From Pseudomonadota bacterium (GTDB taxonomy: Bacteria > Pseudomonadota > Gammaproteobacteria > Burkholderiales > Burkholderiaceae_C), in assembly GCA_029779845.1 (NCBI GenBank), contig JAKOZT010000121.1, forward strand, positions 62,001 to 126,000: a DNA stretch of 64,000 nucleotides. Reading direction: 5' to 3'. Shown piece by piece: positions 9,801 to 19,376 of the stretch. A program made the translations under genes and the position numbers. Under the pieces are notes generated by a model. That model saw only the letters and a list, made by a program, of their open reading frames with translations. It was not told where the DNA came from and searched no databases. Numbering within the stretch: the stretch's first letter is position 1; each line of letters opens with the position of its first letter.

Positions 9801-12800
9801 GGTCGCCGAGTGGGCGATGGAGCTGCATCGCCCGATCGGCGAGACGCCGATCGCGCTGGCGCACTCGCTGGCCGGCAGCTCGGCCACGGTCGGCTTCAAC
9901 GACCTCTCGCAGCTGGCGCGCGCGCTCGAACACGCGCAGGCGCGCTCGCAGGCGATCGGCTACGGCACGCCCGAGGAGGCGCGCCTGTTCGTCGACACCG
10001 CCGAGGAGATCCGCCGCCTGCTGCACCAGTTCGCCGCCGGCTTCCTGAAGGAGCCGCATGCCGAGCTGCTGGCGCGGCTGGCCGAGCACGAGATCGAATC
10101 GGCGCGCCGCCTCGAAGCGGCCACCGCCGCGGCCGACCTGCCGCCGGCCACCGGCCAGGGCGAGCTGGACGAAGCGCCGCCGGCCATCGAGCGCATCGAT
10201 CTCGACGCCGAAGTGCCCGCCGCGCCGTCGCCCACCGCGCCGGCGCCGCTCAGCCGCCCCGCGCCCTTCCATGCCAGCGGCATGGGCACCACCGCCTTCG
10301 GCGTGCTCGACACGCGCATCGACGCGCTCGGCGTCGCCGAGCTGAAGCCGCTCGCCGAGCTGCCGGCCGCGCCGCCGCGCAGCGCGCAGCCGCAGCCGGC
10401 GCGCGAGATCGCCATCGAAGGCACCGAGGACATCGACGCGGTCGATGCGGTCGACGCCGAGCTGTTCCCGATCTTCGAGGAAGAGGGCCAGGACCTGTTG
10501 CCGCGCCTGGCCACGCAGCTGCGCGACTGGGCACGCCGCCCCGCCGAGGCCAGCCACGCCGCCGCCTGCATGCGCACGCTGCACACGCTCAAGGGCGGCG
10601 CGCGCCTGGCCGGCGCGATGCGCCTGGGCGAGATGGCGCACCGGCTGGAGACGCGCATCGAGCAACTGCTCGCCGACGCGCCGGTGGCCGCCGCCGACAT
10701 CGAGCAGCTGCAGTCGCGCGCCGACGGCCTGAGCCAGGTGTTCGAGCTGCTGCGCGCGCGCGATGCGCAGGCCTATGCCGAGGCCGAAGCCGCGGTGGCC
10801 GCCGAGCCGCCGCCGGCCGAGGAGCTGGCCGTCGCCGCGATGGCGCCGGTGGCCGAGCCTGTCGCGCAGCCGCTTGCAGCCGAACCCGAACCCGTGGCCG
10901 AACCGGTCGCCGAGACGAGCCCCGAGCCGGCGCCCGCCGCGGCGGCGCAGGCCGCGCGGAGCGAGCCGGAGCCGATCGACTGGTCGCGCTTCGCGCTCGG
11001 CGGCGCCAGCGCGCGCGTGGTGGCCGACAAGTCGCACAGCGCCGCGCAGACCGCCGTGCGCGTGCGCGCGCCGCTGCTCGACCGCCTCGTCAACCAGGCC
11101 GGCGAGGTGTCGATCACGCGCTCGCGCATCGAGTCCGAGGTCGGCCTGATCAAGGGCTCGCTGGCCGACCTGACCGAGAACCTGGAACGCCTGCGCCAGC
11201 AACTGCGCGACATCGAGCTGCAGGCCGAGACGCAGATGAGCTCGCGGCTGGAGGCGGCCAAGGCCGCCTCGCAGTCCTTCGACCCGCTGGAGTTCGACCG
11301 CTTCACGCGCTTCCAGGAGATCACGCGCATGATGGCCGAGTCGGTCAACGACGTGGCCACCGTGCAGCGCACCTTGCAGCGCTCGCTGGACAGCACCGAG
11401 GACGAACTCGCCACCCAGGCGCGCCTGACGCGCGACCTGCAGGACGACCTGCTGCGCACGCGCATGGTGGAGTTCGAGGGCCAGTCGGACCGCCTCTACC
11501 GCGTGGTGCGCCAGGCCGCCAAGGAAACCGGCAAGCAGGTGCGGCTGGACATCGTCGGCGGCTCGATCGAGATCGACCGCGGCGTGCTCGACCGCATGAT
11601 CGGCGCCTTCGAGCACCTGCTGCGCAACAGCGTGACGCACGGCATCGAGACGCCCGAGGCGCGCACCGCCGCCGGCAAGGACGCCGCCGGCGCGGTGCTG
11701 ATCAGCGTCACGCAGGAGGGCAACGAAGTCGGCATCGAGTTCCGCGACGACGGCCAGGGCCTGGACCTGCCGCGCATCCGCGCCAAGGCCGAGGCGATGG
11801 GCCTGCTCGGCGCGGGCCAGGAAACGAGCGATGCCGAACTCGCCAACCTGATCTTCGCGCCCGGCTTCACCACCGCGCAGAGCGTCACCGAACTGGCCGG
11901 CCGCGGCGTCGGCATGGACGTGGTGCGCTCCGAAGTCAACGCGATGGGCGGCCGCATCGAGACCGCCACCGCCGCCGGCCAGGGCAGCTCGTTCAAGCTG
12001 GTGCTGCCGCTGACCACGGCCGTCACGCAGGTGGTGATGCTGCGCTGCGGCGAGGCGACCGTTGCCGTGCCCTCGACGCTGATCGAGATCGTGCGCCGCG
12101 CCACGCCGGCCGAGATCCAGCAGGCCTACGCCAGCGGCAGCTACGAGCTGGGCGAACGCGTGATGCCGTTCTTCTGGCTCGGCGCGCTGCTGCAGCTCGG
12201 CGCCGCGCCGCAGGAGAACGTGGGCCGCACCCGCCCGGTGGTGGTGGTGCGCAGCGCGCAGCAGCGCGTTGCGCTGCACGTCGACGAGGTGCTGGGCAAC
12301 CAGGAAGTGGTGGTCAAGAACCTCGGGCCGCAGCTGTCGCGCCTGCCCGGCCTGGCCGGCATGACGCTGCTCGCCTCCGGCGCGGTGGCGCTGATCTACA
12401 ACCCGGTGGCGCTGGCCACGCTGTACGGCGATGCGGCGCGCGCCGCCACCGCCGCTGCGCTGCACGGCGAGCCCGCTGCCGGCGCGCCGGTCGTGCCGAG
12501 CGCCGCGCTGACCGAGCCTCGCATCGCCGCCGCGCCGCTGGTGCTGGTGGTCGACGATTCGCTCACCGTGCGGCGCGTCACGCAGCGCCTGCTGGTGCGC
12601 GAGGGCTACCGCGTCGTCACCGCCAAGGACGGCATCGAGGCGCTCGAACGCCTGGCCGACGAGCGCCCGCAGGTGGTGCTGTCGGACATCGAGATGCCGC
12701 GCATGGACGGCTTCGACTTGGTGCGCAACATCCGCGGCGACGCGCGCCTGCGCGATCTGCCGGTGATCATGATCACCTCGCGCATCGCGCAGAAGCACCG

Positions 12801-12912
12801 CGACTACGCGGCCGAGCTGGGCGTCGACCACTACCTCGGCAAGCCGTACTCGGAAGAGGATCTGCTCGCGCTGATCGGACGCTACACCGCGGTGGCGGCC
12901 GCCACGGCGTGA
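6841..12912 (+). CDS. chpA: ChpA/PilL hybrid chemotaxis histidine kinase with several Hpt domains
   Basis: This 2023-residue cytoplasmic kinase is the CheA of the Pil-Chp system. Three clear phosphotransfer histidines are H763 (FHTLKGSSRMVG), H1008 (AHSLAGSSATVG) and H1248 (LHTLKGGARLAG). More degenerate Hpt-like helical modules fill the first 700 residues. Long Ala/Pro/Glu linkers join the modules. The kinase core has an N-box (HLLRNSVTHGIE, about 1595), G1 (RDDGQGLD) and G2 (GRGVGMDVV). A CheW-like domain and a C-terminal receiver (VLVVDDS, VVLSDIEMPRMDG, YLGKPY) complete it. PilK and ChpB methylation enzymes are absent from this operon. Confidence 0.95.
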   Translation: MDTRTAPNASTRGAPADDLSALAWVQDELRRTLEAAHKSLRRCLKEAEAVGGSDVDTVDPAVLRAARSSIHQGAGALELVGLPDAALVLRASESLVQKFVAKPHKLTPAVVEQVEHASFALLDYLARLLGGKSVSALALFPQYRAVQEAAGAERIHPADLWSIDWRWREIASDTGVPPRALDDATRTAMEGHLLGIMRTPQPVLAAARMSEGCAGLGAAATDLQVATLWKLASAVFEAQAHGLLGFDVFSKRVASRLLAQYRVLERGQNEVSERLAQDLLFFCAQADSPGDGKRAPRLAAVRQAYGLAQHAPVDYHASTLGRFDPAVLVQARKRVAAAKESWQGVAGGELHRLAGLNEQFSLVGDSLKRLFPLGEAFAAELQMAIAQTIQKGAAPEPQLAMEVATSLLYIEAALEDSDFDNPEQAERVRRLADRLGSVRDGRGPEPLEPWMEELYRRVSDRQTMGSVVQELRASLAETEKAIDQFFRKPDDREVLIPVPNQLGAMRGVLSVLGVEQATAALLRMRDEIEGLIQTEVDPARVAQTGLFDRIAGNLGALGFLIDMLSVQPQMAKSLFVFDPRSGTLDPVMGRGPGARHAGSVPPVEPRLIEQAQNLAMAADNPAVPVAEVARDLERLSHEAHMADQDSLADTVDRTREALARAADADDREGVASVRGELTDMLVDFVHSSSEPMGLEPEIAELRATPLPPSLPAVEPELAEDDEMREVFLEEAREVIADAGGATEGLAHAPSDVALITTVRRAFHTLKGSSRMVGLKEFGEAAWACEQLYNTQLAESRAAEPALIAFTQSVFGELSAWVEDIAARRDAQRSAANIKAAAQRLAAGEAPLVETVVAPAAPAPEVSFELNLAALDGVAAAAPAVVPDLDLDAPALAERFDPHATQPLPLAELPSAEAAPLDVSLELIDLDLGDALPEVIEAAPAPEPEPEAAAAPAEDDNVKVVGPLRIGIPLFNIYLNEADELSRRLTTEVAEWAMELHRPIGETPIALAHSLAGSSATVGFNDLSQLARALEHAQARSQAIGYGTPEEARLFVDTAEEIRRLLHQFAAGFLKEPHAELLARLAEHEIESARRLEAATAAADLPPATGQGELDEAPPAIERIDLDAEVPAAPSPTAPAPLSRPAPFHASGMGTTAFGVLDTRIDALGVAELKPLAELPAAPPRSAQPQPAREIAIEGTEDIDAVDAVDAELFPIFEEEGQDLLPRLATQLRDWARRPAEASHAAACMRTLHTLKGGARLAGAMRLGEMAHRLETRIEQLLADAPVAAADIEQLQSRADGLSQVFELLRARDAQAYAEAEAAVAAEPPPAEELAVAAMAPVAEPVAQPLAAEPEPVAEPVAETSPEPAPAAAAQAARSEPEPIDWSRFALGGASARVVADKSHSAAQTAVRVRAPLLDRLVNQAGEVSITRSRIESEVGLIKGSLADLTENLERLRQQLRDIELQAETQMSSRLEAAKAASQSFDPLEFDRFTRFQEITRMMAESVNDVATVQRTLQRSLDSTEDELATQARLTRDLQDDLLRTRMVEFEGQSDRLYRVVRQAAKETGKQVRLDIVGGSIEIDRGVLDRMIGAFEHLLRNSVTHGIETPEARTAAGKDAAGAVLISVTQEGNEVGIEFRDDGQGLDLPRIRAKAEAMGLLGAGQETSDAELANLIFAPGFTTAQSVTELAGRGVGMDVVRSEVNAMGGRIETATAAGQGSSFKLVLPLTTAVTQVVMLRCGEATVAVPSTLIEIVRRATPAEIQQAYASGSYELGERVMPFFWLGALLQLGAAPQENVGRTRPVVVVRSAQQRVALHVDEVLGNQEVVVKNLGPQLSRLPGLAGMTLLASGAVALIYNPVALATLYGDAARAATAAALHGEPAAGAPVVPSAALTEPRIAAAPLVLVVDDSLTVRRVTQRLLVREGYRVVTAKDGIEALERLADERPQVVLSDIEMPRMDGFDLVRNIRGDARLRDLPVIMITSRIAQKHRDYAAELGVDHYLGKPYSEEDLLALIGRYTAVAAATA

Positions 12913-12928
12913 GGGTGGCGGCGCGCCC

Positions 12929-13966
12929 ATGCCCGAACTGGTCGACCACCTCGCCGAGCTGACCGGCTTTCGCGACCGCGAGCTGCTCGACGTCACGCTG
13001 GTCGGCGCCTTGCGCGACCTGCTGCGCCCGCGCGCGGTGGCGATCTACCGCAGCGTCGGCGAGCCCGGCCAGGAGCGCTGGCTGACGCGCGCGCGCCTCG
13101 TGCAAGGCGACCTCGCGGCCCACACCGATCCGGCCTGGATCGACCTCGACAGCCTGCCGCGCCGCGACGCGCATCCCGAGCGCGCCCAGGCTTTCCACGG
13201 CCAGACCATCGTGATCGCCGAGGGCGAGCCGCACCGCGCCTGGTTCCCGGTGGCGACGGACCGCGAGCAGCTCGGCGTGATCGAGGTCGAGAGCGACACC
13301 CCGCTGGACGAGCGCGACCAGCGCCTGGTGATCAGCATCCTGCGCATCTACCGCAACTTCCAGGGCCTGCTCGACTACAGCGAGCGCGACACGCTGACCG
13401 GGCTGCTCAACCGCAAGACCTTCGACGAGAGCTTCCTGAAGACCGTGTCGGAGCCGGCGCCCGCGCCGCCGCGCGACGCCTCGGCCGGCAGCGGCCGCCG
13501 CCAGGGCGCGCGCGCCTGCCGCCACTGGCTGGGCGTGATCGACATCGACCACTTCAAGCGCGTCAACGACAGTTTCGGCCACCTGATCGGCGACGAGGTG
13601 CTGCTGCTGATGTCGCGCCTGATGCGCAGCAGCTTCCGCTTCGACGACCGGCTCTACCGCTTCGGCGGCGAGGAGTTCGTGGTGCTGATGCGCTGCGCCG
13701 ACGGCGACGCCGCCGCGCAGGCCTTCGAGCGGCTGCGCCGCAACATCGAGTGCCATGTGTTCCCGCAGGTGGGCCGCATCACGGTGAGCATCGGCTTCAC
13801 CGAGCTGAAGCCGGGCGACACGCCCAACGGCGCCTTCGAGCGCGCCGACAAGGCGGTCTACTTCGCCAAGGGCCACGGCCGCAACCAGGTGCGCCACCAC
13901 GCCGAGCTGGTGGCGGCGGGGCACCTGGCCGACGACGCGAAGATCGGCGACGTCGAGCTGTTCTAA
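12929..13966 (+). CDS. diguanylate cyclase (GGDEF) with GAF-like N-terminal domain
   Basis: The 345-residue soluble protein makes c-di-GMP from two GTP. Residues 1-145 look like a GAF-type sensor. The cyclase domain begins at [16 protein letters not shown], and the active-site loop GGEEF is at 246-250. RFDD lies exactly five residues before it, which is the RxxD inhibitory site, so product feedback is expected. A Pro/Ala/Gly-rich insertion interrupts the domain after the first helix. The gene follows chpA by 16 bp and may link surface sensing to c-di-GMP. Its stop overlaps the phr stop by 4 bp. Confidence 0.93.
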   Translation: MPELVDHLAELTGFRDRELLDVTLVGALRDLLRPRAVAIYRSVGEPGQERWLTRARLVQGDLAAHTDPAWIDLDSLPRRDAHPERAQAFHGQTIVIAEGEPHRAWFPVATDREQLGVIEVESDTPLDERDQRLVISILRIYRNFQGLLDYSERDTLTGLLNRKTFDESFLKTVSEPAPAPPRDASAGSGRRQGARACRHWLGVIDIDHFKRVNDSFGHLIGDEVLLLMSRLMRSSFRFDDRLYRFGGEEFVVLMRCADGDAAAQAFERLRRNIECHVFPQVGRITVSIGFTELKPGDTPNGAFERADKAVYFAKGHGRNQVRHHAELVAAGHLADDAKIGDVELF

Positions 13967-15471
13967 GGCGCTTTCTTCACGACGCCATAGCGCGCCAGCG
14001 TGCGCTCGCGCGCTTCCTCGTGGCGCACGATCGGCGCGGGGTAGCCGACGCCGAGTTCGACGCCTGCCGCGGCGAGGTCGACCGGCCGCGCTTCCCAGGG
14101 CGCATGGATCAGCTCGTCGGGCAGTTTGGCGAGCTGAGGCAGGTAGCGGCGGATGAATCGCCCCTGCGGGTCGAACTTCCGGCTCTGCGCCACCGGGTTG
14201 AAGATGCGGAACCAGGGCTGCGCATCGCAGCCGGTCGACGCGGCCCATTGCCAGCCGCCGTTGTTGGCGGCGAGGTCGAAGTCGTTCAGGTGGTCGGCGA
14301 AATGCCGCTCGCCGCGGCGCCAGTCGATGCCGAGGTCCTTGGTCAGGAAGCTCGCCGTCACCATGCGCAGCCGGTTGTGCATGTAGCCGGTGTGCGCGAG
14401 CTGCAGCATTGCCGCGTCGACCAGCGGGTAGCCGGTGCGGCCTTCGCACCAGGCGGCGAACATCGCGTCGGCATGCTTGCCGTGCTCCCAGCGCAGATGG
14501 TCGTATTCGGGGCGGAAGGCGTGGCCGACGACATGCGGGTGGTGGTGCAGGATCTGGTGATAGAAGTCGCGCCACACCAGCTCGGAGAGCCAGGTGCGCG
14601 CGCCCTCGCTGCCGGCTTGCGCGCGCGCGTGCGCCTCGCGCGCCAGCGTGCGGATCGAGCAGGTGCCGAAGCGAAGATGCACCGAGAGATAGCTCGGCCC
14701 CTTCACGGCGGGGAAGTCGCGCGTGCGTGCGTAGTCGTCCAGGCGCGGCAGGAAGTCGGCCAGCAGTTCGTTCGCGCCGCGCCAGCCGGGCGGGATCTTC
14801 AGGTCGTGCAGGTTGGTGGGCTGGAAACCCAATGCCTCCAGCGAAGGAAGTCCAGGCACCATGCCCTCGGGCAGCGGCGCCAGCGCGGCGGCGTGTTTGT
14901 CGACCGGATAGGCCTTCAGGAAGAACGGTTCGAGCTTGCGCAGCCAGGCGTTCTTGTACGGCGTGAACACGCTGTAGCTGCCGCCGGCGCCGGTCAGCAC
15001 CTCGTTGCGCTCGAAGATCACATGGTCCTTCGAGGTGTGCAGCGCGATGCCGTGGCGCGCCAGCAGGCCGCGCACCTGGGCGTCGCGCGCCAGCGCGGCC
15101 GGCTCGTCGTCGTGGTTGGCATAGACCGCCTGCACGTGCAGCTCGCGCGCGAGCCGGTCGATCTCGGCGACGGCATGGCCGTGGCGCACCAGCAGGCGCA
15201 CGCCCTCGCGGCCCTGCTCGCGGCCGAGCGCGGCGAGCGCTTCGTCGAGCTGCCGCAGGCTGTCGCGGATGAACTCGACGCGGCGATCCGCCTTCAGGCC
15301 GCGTTCCAGCAAGGGATCGAGGATGTCGCGGTCGAACACGAAGGCGCACCACACATGGCGCGCCGAGCGCAGCGCGTGGTACAGCGCCGCGTGGTCGTGC
15401 GCGCGCAGGTCGCGCCGGAACCAGACCAGCGCCGCATCGAGCGGGGCGGGGGCATGGATTCCGTGCGTCAT
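13963..15471 (-). CDS. phrB: deoxyribodipyrimidine photolyase
   Basis: The 502-residue photolyase/cryptochrome-family protein repairs cyclobutane pyrimidine dimers with blue light. The N-terminal antenna domain begins [17 protein letters not shown]. The FAD-binding half carries the class I signature [13 protein letters not shown] and [16 protein letters not shown], plus the tryptophan-containing [12 protein letters not shown]. The frame stays open 31 codons upstream, but the ATG at 15471 gives the usual start and leaves room for a promoter before the divergent yqgE. Confidence 0.94.
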   Translation of the reverse strand: MTHGIHAPAPLDAALVWFRRDLRAHDHAALYHALRSARHVWCAFVFDRDILDPLLERGLKADRRVEFIRDSLRQLDEALAALGREQGREGVRLLVRHGHAVAEIDRLARELHVQAVYANHDDEPAALARDAQVRGLLARHGIALHTSKDHVIFERNEVLTGAGGSYSVFTPYKNAWLRKLEPFFLKAYPVDKHAAALAPLPEGMVPGLPSLEALGFQPTNLHDLKIPPGWRGANELLADFLPRLDDYARTRDFPAVKGPSYLSVHLRFGTCSIRTLAREAHARAQAGSEGARTWLSELVWRDFYHQILHHHPHVVGHAFRPEYDHLRWEHGKHADAMFAAWCEGRTGYPLVDAAMLQLAHTGYMHNRLRMVTASFLTKDLGIDWRRGERHFADHLNDFDLAANNGGWQWAASTGCDAQPWFRIFNPVAQSRKFDPQGRFIRRYLPQLAKLPDELIHAPWEARPVDLAAAGVELGVGYPAPIVRHEEARERTLARYGVVKKAP

Positions 15472-15496
15472 GGGGCCGAGTCTATAAAATGAGCTG

Positions 15497-16090
15497 ATGG
15501 CCGGCGCACCGATCAACCTCACGAACCAGTTCCTGATCGCCATGCCCGGCATGGCCGACGGCACCTTCGCGGGCAGCGTGGTCTACCTGTGCGAGCACAC
15601 CGAGAAGGGCGCGCTCGGGCTGGTGATCAACAAGCCGATCGACATCAAGCTGAAGAACCTGTTCGAGAAGGTCGAGCTGACGCTCGATCGCGCCGACCTC
15701 GCCGACGCGCCGGTCTACTTCGGTGGCCCGGTGCAGACCGAGCGCGGCTTCGTGCTGCACGAGCCGATCGCCGCCGAGGCGGCCGCAGACGGCGGCGCGT
15801 CCTACAACTCGACGCTGCACGTGCCCGGCGGGCTGGAGATGACCACCAGCAAGGACGTGCTGGAGGCGCTGGCCAGCGGCGCCGGGCCGAAGCGCGTGCT
15901 GGTGACGCTGGGCTACAGCGGCTGGGGCGCCGGCCAGCTGGAAGACGAGATCGGCCGCAACGGCTGGCTCAACGTGAACGCCGAGCCGGGCATCATCTTC
16001 GACACGCCGGTCGAGCAGCGCTACGACAAGGCGCTCTCGCTGCTGGGCATCGACCCGCGCATGCTCAGCCAGGAGGCGGGGCACGCATGA
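15497..16090 (+). CDS. yqgE: YqgE/AlgH family protein
   Basis: The 197-residue protein has the family hallmarks [19 protein letters not shown] at the N-terminus, [18 protein letters not shown] and [14 protein letters not shown]. The molecular function is not established. It was named AlgH from alginate work in Pseudomonas. It begins the yqgE-ruvX-pyrR-pyrB-pyrC' block and overlaps ruvX by 4 bp (ATGA), indicating translational coupling. Confidence 0.93.
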   Translation: MAGAPINLTNQFLIAMPGMADGTFAGSVVYLCEHTEKGALGLVINKPIDIKLKNLFEKVELTLDRADLADAPVYFGGPVQTERGFVLHEPIAAEAAADGGASYNSTLHVPGGLEMTTSKDVLEALASGAGPKRVLVTLGYSGWGAGQLEDEIGRNGWLNVNAEPGIIFDTPVEQRYDKALSLLGIDPRMLSQEAGHA

Positions 16091-16500
16091 GCGCTTCGGT
16101 GAGCGCCGTGCCTTCTTCCCCCCTCAGCTTTCTCGCTTTCGATTTCGGCCTCAAGCGCGTCGGCGTGGCCGCCGGCAACAGCCTCACGCGCCAGGCGACG
16201 CCGCTGCGCACGATCGCCGCCGAGGGCGAGGCACGCTTCGCCGCGATAGCCGCGCTGATCGCCGAGTGGCAGCCCGATGCGCTGATCGTGGGGGTGCCGG
16301 TGCATCCCGACGGCACGCCGCACGACAATACGCGCCGCGCCCAGCGCTTCGCCCGCCAGCTGCACGGCCGCTTCCGGCTGCCGGTGCACGAAGTGGACGA
16401 GCGCTACAGCACCACCGAGGCGGCCGACGCGGGCGCGCGCGACCTCGATGCGGCCTCGGCCGCGATCATCCTGGACCAATACCTGCGGACCCTCGCATGA
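16087..16500 (+). CDS. ruvX: RuvX/YqgF RNase H-fold nuclease
   Basis: The 137-residue protein has the RNase H-like start FLAFDFGLKRVGVA, the second motif ALIVGVPVHPDGT, DERYSTTEA and the closing DAASAAIILDQYL. YqgF proteins process the 5' end of pre-16S rRNA and were first proposed as Holliday junction resolvases. The ATG is taken from the ATGA overlap with yqgE, and the stop overlaps the pyrR start by 4 bp. Confidence 0.93.
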   Translation: MSASVSAVPSSPLSFLAFDFGLKRVGVAAGNSLTRQATPLRTIAAEGEARFAAIAALIAEWQPDALIVGVPVHPDGTPHDNTRRAQRFARQLHGRFRLPVHEVDERYSTTEAADAGARDLDAASAAIILDQYLRTLA

Positions 16501-17000
16501 GCACACTTCACCTCGACGCCGAAGCGCTCTACGCCGACCTGCTGGCCGGCGTGCGCCGCGTGCTGCAGCCGGGCAGCGCCCTGGTGGGCATCTGGTCGGG
16601 CGGCGCCTGGCTGGCCGAACGCCTGCAACGCGACCTGAAGCTGGCCGGCGAGCACGGCGTGATCTCCAGCGCGCTGCACCGCGACGACTTCGGCTCGCGC
16701 GGCATGAGCGGCGGCGCCGACCACACCAAGCTGCCCTTCGAGATCGAGGGCCGCCACATCGTGCTGATCGACGACGTGCTGTTCACCGGCCGGACCACGC
16801 GCGCGGTGATCAACGAACTGTTCGACTTCGGCCGCCCGGCCGGCGTGACGCTGGCGGTGCTGGTGGATCGCGGCGGGCGCGAGCTGCCGATCCAGCCGGA
16901 CTTCTCGGCGGCGCGCATCGCGCTGCCACGCGGCCAGCGCCTTTCGCTCGCGCGCGATGAGCAAGGCCGCTTCAGCTTCGACATCAAGGACACCGCCTGA
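16497..17000 (+). CDS. pyrR: PyrR-type uracil phosphoribosyltransferase/pyrimidine operon regulator
   Basis: The 167-residue type I phosphoribosyltransferase has the PRPP loop [15 protein letters not shown] (residues 83-97) and the PyrR-like start [20 protein letters not shown]. PyrR makes UMP from uracil, and in Gram-positives it also attenuates pyr operons. Its position directly before pyrB suggests a salvage or regulatory role, but I see no pyr attenuator leader. It overlaps ruvX by 4 bp and pyrB by 1 bp. Confidence 0.9.
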   Translation: MSTLHLDAEALYADLLAGVRRVLQPGSALVGIWSGGAWLAERLQRDLKLAGEHGVISSALHRDDFGSRGMSGGADHTKLPFEIEGRHIVLIDDVLFTGRTTRAVINELFDFGRPAGVTLAVLVDRGGRELPIQPDFSAARIALPRGQRLSLARDEQGRFSFDIKDTA

Positions 17001-17962
17001 TGCTGTCCCAACGAAACCCGCAGCTCAACGCCAACGGCGAGCTGATCCACCTGCTGTCGATCGAGGGCCTGCCGAAAGCGGTGCTGACGCAGATCCTCGA
17101 CACCGCCGGCACCTTCCTGTCCGTCAACGAGCGCGAGGTGAAGAAGGTGCCGCTGCTGCGCGGCAAGAGCGTCTTCAACCTGTTCTTCGAGAACAGCACG
17201 CGCACGCGCACCACCTTCGAGATCGCGGCCAAGCGGCTCTCGGCCGACGTGATCAACCTCGATATCGCGCGCAGCTCCACCGCCAAGGGCGAGAGCCTGC
17301 TCGACACGATCGCGAACCTCTCGGCGATGCACGCCGACATGTTCGTCGTTCGCCACAGCGAGAGCGGCGCGCCCTACCTGATCGCGCAGCACTGCGCGCC
17401 GCACGTGCACGTGGTCAACGCCGGCGACGGCCGCCATGCGCACCCGACGCAGGGCCTGCTCGACATGTACACGATCCGCCACTACAAGCGCGACTTCACC
17501 AACCTGACGGTGGCGATCGTCGGCGACATCGTGCACTCGCGCGTGGCGCGCTCCGACATCCACGCGCTGACCACGCTGGGCGTGCCCGAGATCCGCGCCG
17601 TCGGCCCGAAGACGCTGGTGCCGGGCGACCTGCGCGAGATGGGCGTGCGCGTCTGCCACGACATGGCCGAGGGCATCCGCGGCGCCGACGTGATCATCAT
17701 GCTGCGCCTGCAGAACGAGCGCATGAGCGGCGCGATGCTGCCTTCGGCCGGCGAGTTCTTCAAGAACTACGGCCTGACGCTCGAGAAGCTGGCGCTGGCC
17801 AAGCCCGACGCGATCGTGATGCACCCGGGGCCGATCAACCGCGGCGTCGAGATCGACTCGTCGGTGGCCGACGGCGCGCACAGCGTCATCCTGCCGCAGG
17901 TGACCTTCGGCATCGCGGTGCGCATGGCGGTCATGTCCATCATCGCGGGCAACAACGCATGA
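17000..17962 (+). CDS. pyrB: aspartate carbamoyltransferase catalytic subunit
   Basis: The 320-residue enzyme joins carbamoyl phosphate to aspartate, the first committed step of pyrimidine synthesis. The carbamoyl-phosphate motif STRTR is at 66-70 ([13 protein letters not shown]), [14 protein letters not shown] follows, and [13 protein letters not shown] is the aspartate-binding loop. No pyrI-like regulatory subunit is adjacent. A dihydroorotase pseudoenzyme lies downstream, the class A arrangement in which PyrB assembles with PyrC'. Confidence 0.97.
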   Translation: MLSQRNPQLNANGELIHLLSIEGLPKAVLTQILDTAGTFLSVNEREVKKVPLLRGKSVFNLFFENSTRTRTTFEIAAKRLSADVINLDIARSSTAKGESLLDTIANLSAMHADMFVVRHSESGAPYLIAQHCAPHVHVVNAGDGRHAHPTQGLLDMYTIRHYKRDFTNLTVAIVGDIVHSRVARSDIHALTTLGVPEIRAVGPKTLVPGDLREMGVRVCHDMAEGIRGADVIIMLRLQNERMSGAMLPSAGEFFKNYGLTLEKLALAKPDAIVMHPGPINRGVEIDSSVADGAHSVILPQVTFGIAVRMAVMSIIAGNNA

Positions 17963-17984
17963 GTAACCAACGACGTCCGCGCAT

Positions 17985-18067
17985 GCGGGCCGAGCGCCGG
18001 GCCGCTCCCAAGCCGGCCCGCATCCCCTTGGGGGATCGGCCGATGTACCCATCGGACGAGGGGCAAG
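17985..18067 (+). repeat. 83-bp structured dispersed repeat, copy A
   Basis: This fills most of the pyrB-pyrC' gap. It can form three stems: GCGGGCC with GGCCCGC, ATCCCC with GGGGAT, and CCGATG (18040-18045) with CATCGG (18050-18055). A second copy lies at 38169-38252. Stem bases differ between the copies by paired changes, which supports a conserved structure. Confidence 0.85.
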
Positions 18068-18074
18068 TTCCAGC

Positions 18075-19376
18075 ATGAAAGTCCTCATCAAGAACGGCCG
18101 CGTCGTCGACCCGGCCTCGGGCCGCGACGAAGCCGGCGACATCGCCATCGCCGCCGGGCGCATCGTCGGCATCGGCCGCGTGGCGGCCGACTTCGCGCCC
18201 AACCGCACGCTCGATGCGAGCGGGCTCGTCGTCGCGCCCGGCCTCGTCGACCTCGCCGCGCGGCTGCGCGAGCCCGGCCACGAGCACGAGGGCATGCTGG
18301 AAAGCGAGATGGCCGCAGCGATGGCCGGCGGCGTCACCAGCCTGGTGTGCCCGCCCGACACCGACCCGCCGCTGGACGAGCCCGGCCTCGTGGAGATGCT
18401 CAAGTTCCGCGCGCGCAATCTCAACCAGGCGCGGCTCTATCCGCTGGGCGCGCTGACGCGCGCGCTGAAGGGCGAGGCGCTCACCGAGATGGCCGAGCTG
18501 ACCGAAGCCGGCTGCGTCGGCTTCTCGCAGGCCGAGGCGGCGGTGCGCGACACGCTGGTGCTGCAACGCGCGCTCGCCTACGCCTCCACCTTCGGCTACG
18601 CGGTGTGGCTGCGCCCGAACGACCCGTGGCTGGGCAACGGCGTCGCGGCCAAGGGGCCGCTGGCCACGCGCATGGGCCTGTCCGGCGTGCCGGCGATCGC
18701 CGAGACGATCGCGCTGAGCCTGATCTTCGAACTGGTGCGCGACACCAAGGCGCGTGTGCACCTGTGCCGGATCAGCAGCGCGGCCGGCGTCGAGCTGGTG
18801 CGCGCCGCCAAGGCCGAGGGCCTGCCGGTGACCTGCGACGTCAGCGTCAACAACCTGCACCTGACCGACGTGGACATCGGCTACTTCAACGCCGCGATGC
18901 GCGTGACGCCGCCGCTGCGCCAGCAGCGCGACCGCGACGCGCTGCGCGCCGCGCTGGCCGACGGCACGATCGACGCGCTGGTCAGCGATCACACGCCGGT
19001 CGACGAAGACGCCAAGAACCTGCCCTTCGCCGAAGCCGAGCCGGGCGCCACGGGCCTCGAACTGCTGCTCTCGCTGGCGCTGAAGTGGGGCGCCGACAGC
19101 GGCCGCACGCTGGCGCAGACGCTGTCCACCGTGACGCAGCGGCCGGTGGCGGTGCTGGGCGAATCGCTGGGCTCGCTGGGTTCGAGCACCGGCCGGCTGG
19201 TCGAAGGCGGTGTGGCCGACCTGTGCCTGTTCGACCCCGCCGCGCACTGGACGGTCACGCCGGCGGCGCTGCGCAGCCAGGGCAAGCACACGCCGTTCGC
19301 CGGCTACGAATTGCCCGGCCGCGTGATGGCGACCCTCGTCGGCGGCCACCTGGCCTACGAAGCGCCGCGCGGGTGA
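18075..19376 (+). CDS. pyrX: inactive dihydroorotase homologue (PyrC'/PyrX), aspartate carbamoyltransferase partner
   Basis: The 433-residue protein has the class I dihydroorotase fold throughout but lacks the zinc site. The HxH of PGLVDLHxHLREPG is replaced in [13 protein letters not shown] (AAR). The next ligand position reads [10 protein letters not shown] instead of xPHHLxLTD. The VCHxS histidine is arginine (VHLCRISS), and the final DHAPH reads DHTPV. Such PyrC' proteins are structural partners of PyrB in Pseudomonas. I infer the same role here, with an active PyrC encoded elsewhere. Standard annotation as dihydroorotase would be misleading. Confidence 0.9.
   Translation: MKVLIKNGRVVDPASGRDEAGDIAIAAGRIVGIGRVAADFAPNRTLDASGLVVAPGLVDLAARLREPGHEHEGMLESEMAAAMAGGVTSLVCPPDTDPPLDEPGLVEMLKFRARNLNQARLYPLGALTRALKGEALTEMAELTEAGCVGFSQAEAAVRDTLVLQRALAYASTFGYAVWLRPNDPWLGNGVAAKGPLATRMGLSGVPAIAETIALSLIFELVRDTKARVHLCRISSAAGVELVRAAKAEGLPVTCDVSVNNLHLTDVDIGYFNAAMRVTPPLRQQRDRDALRAALADGTIDALVSDHTPVDEDAKNLPFAEAEPGATGLELLLSLALKWGADSGRTLAQTLSTVTQRPVAVLGESLGSLGSSTGRLVEGGVADLCLFDPAAHWTVTPAALRSQGKHTPFAGYELPGRVMATLVGGHLAYEAPRG

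Noticed and set aside
6799..12996. A 2065-codon open frame opposite chpA
   Set aside because: It is a high-GC shadow of the chpA frame: its translation is a low-complexity run of H, R, A, L and Q with no domain, while chpA has full kinase motifs.
18075..19376. Active dihydroorotase
   Set aside because: The HxH and other metal-ligand histidines are replaced, so it is called as an inactive partner.
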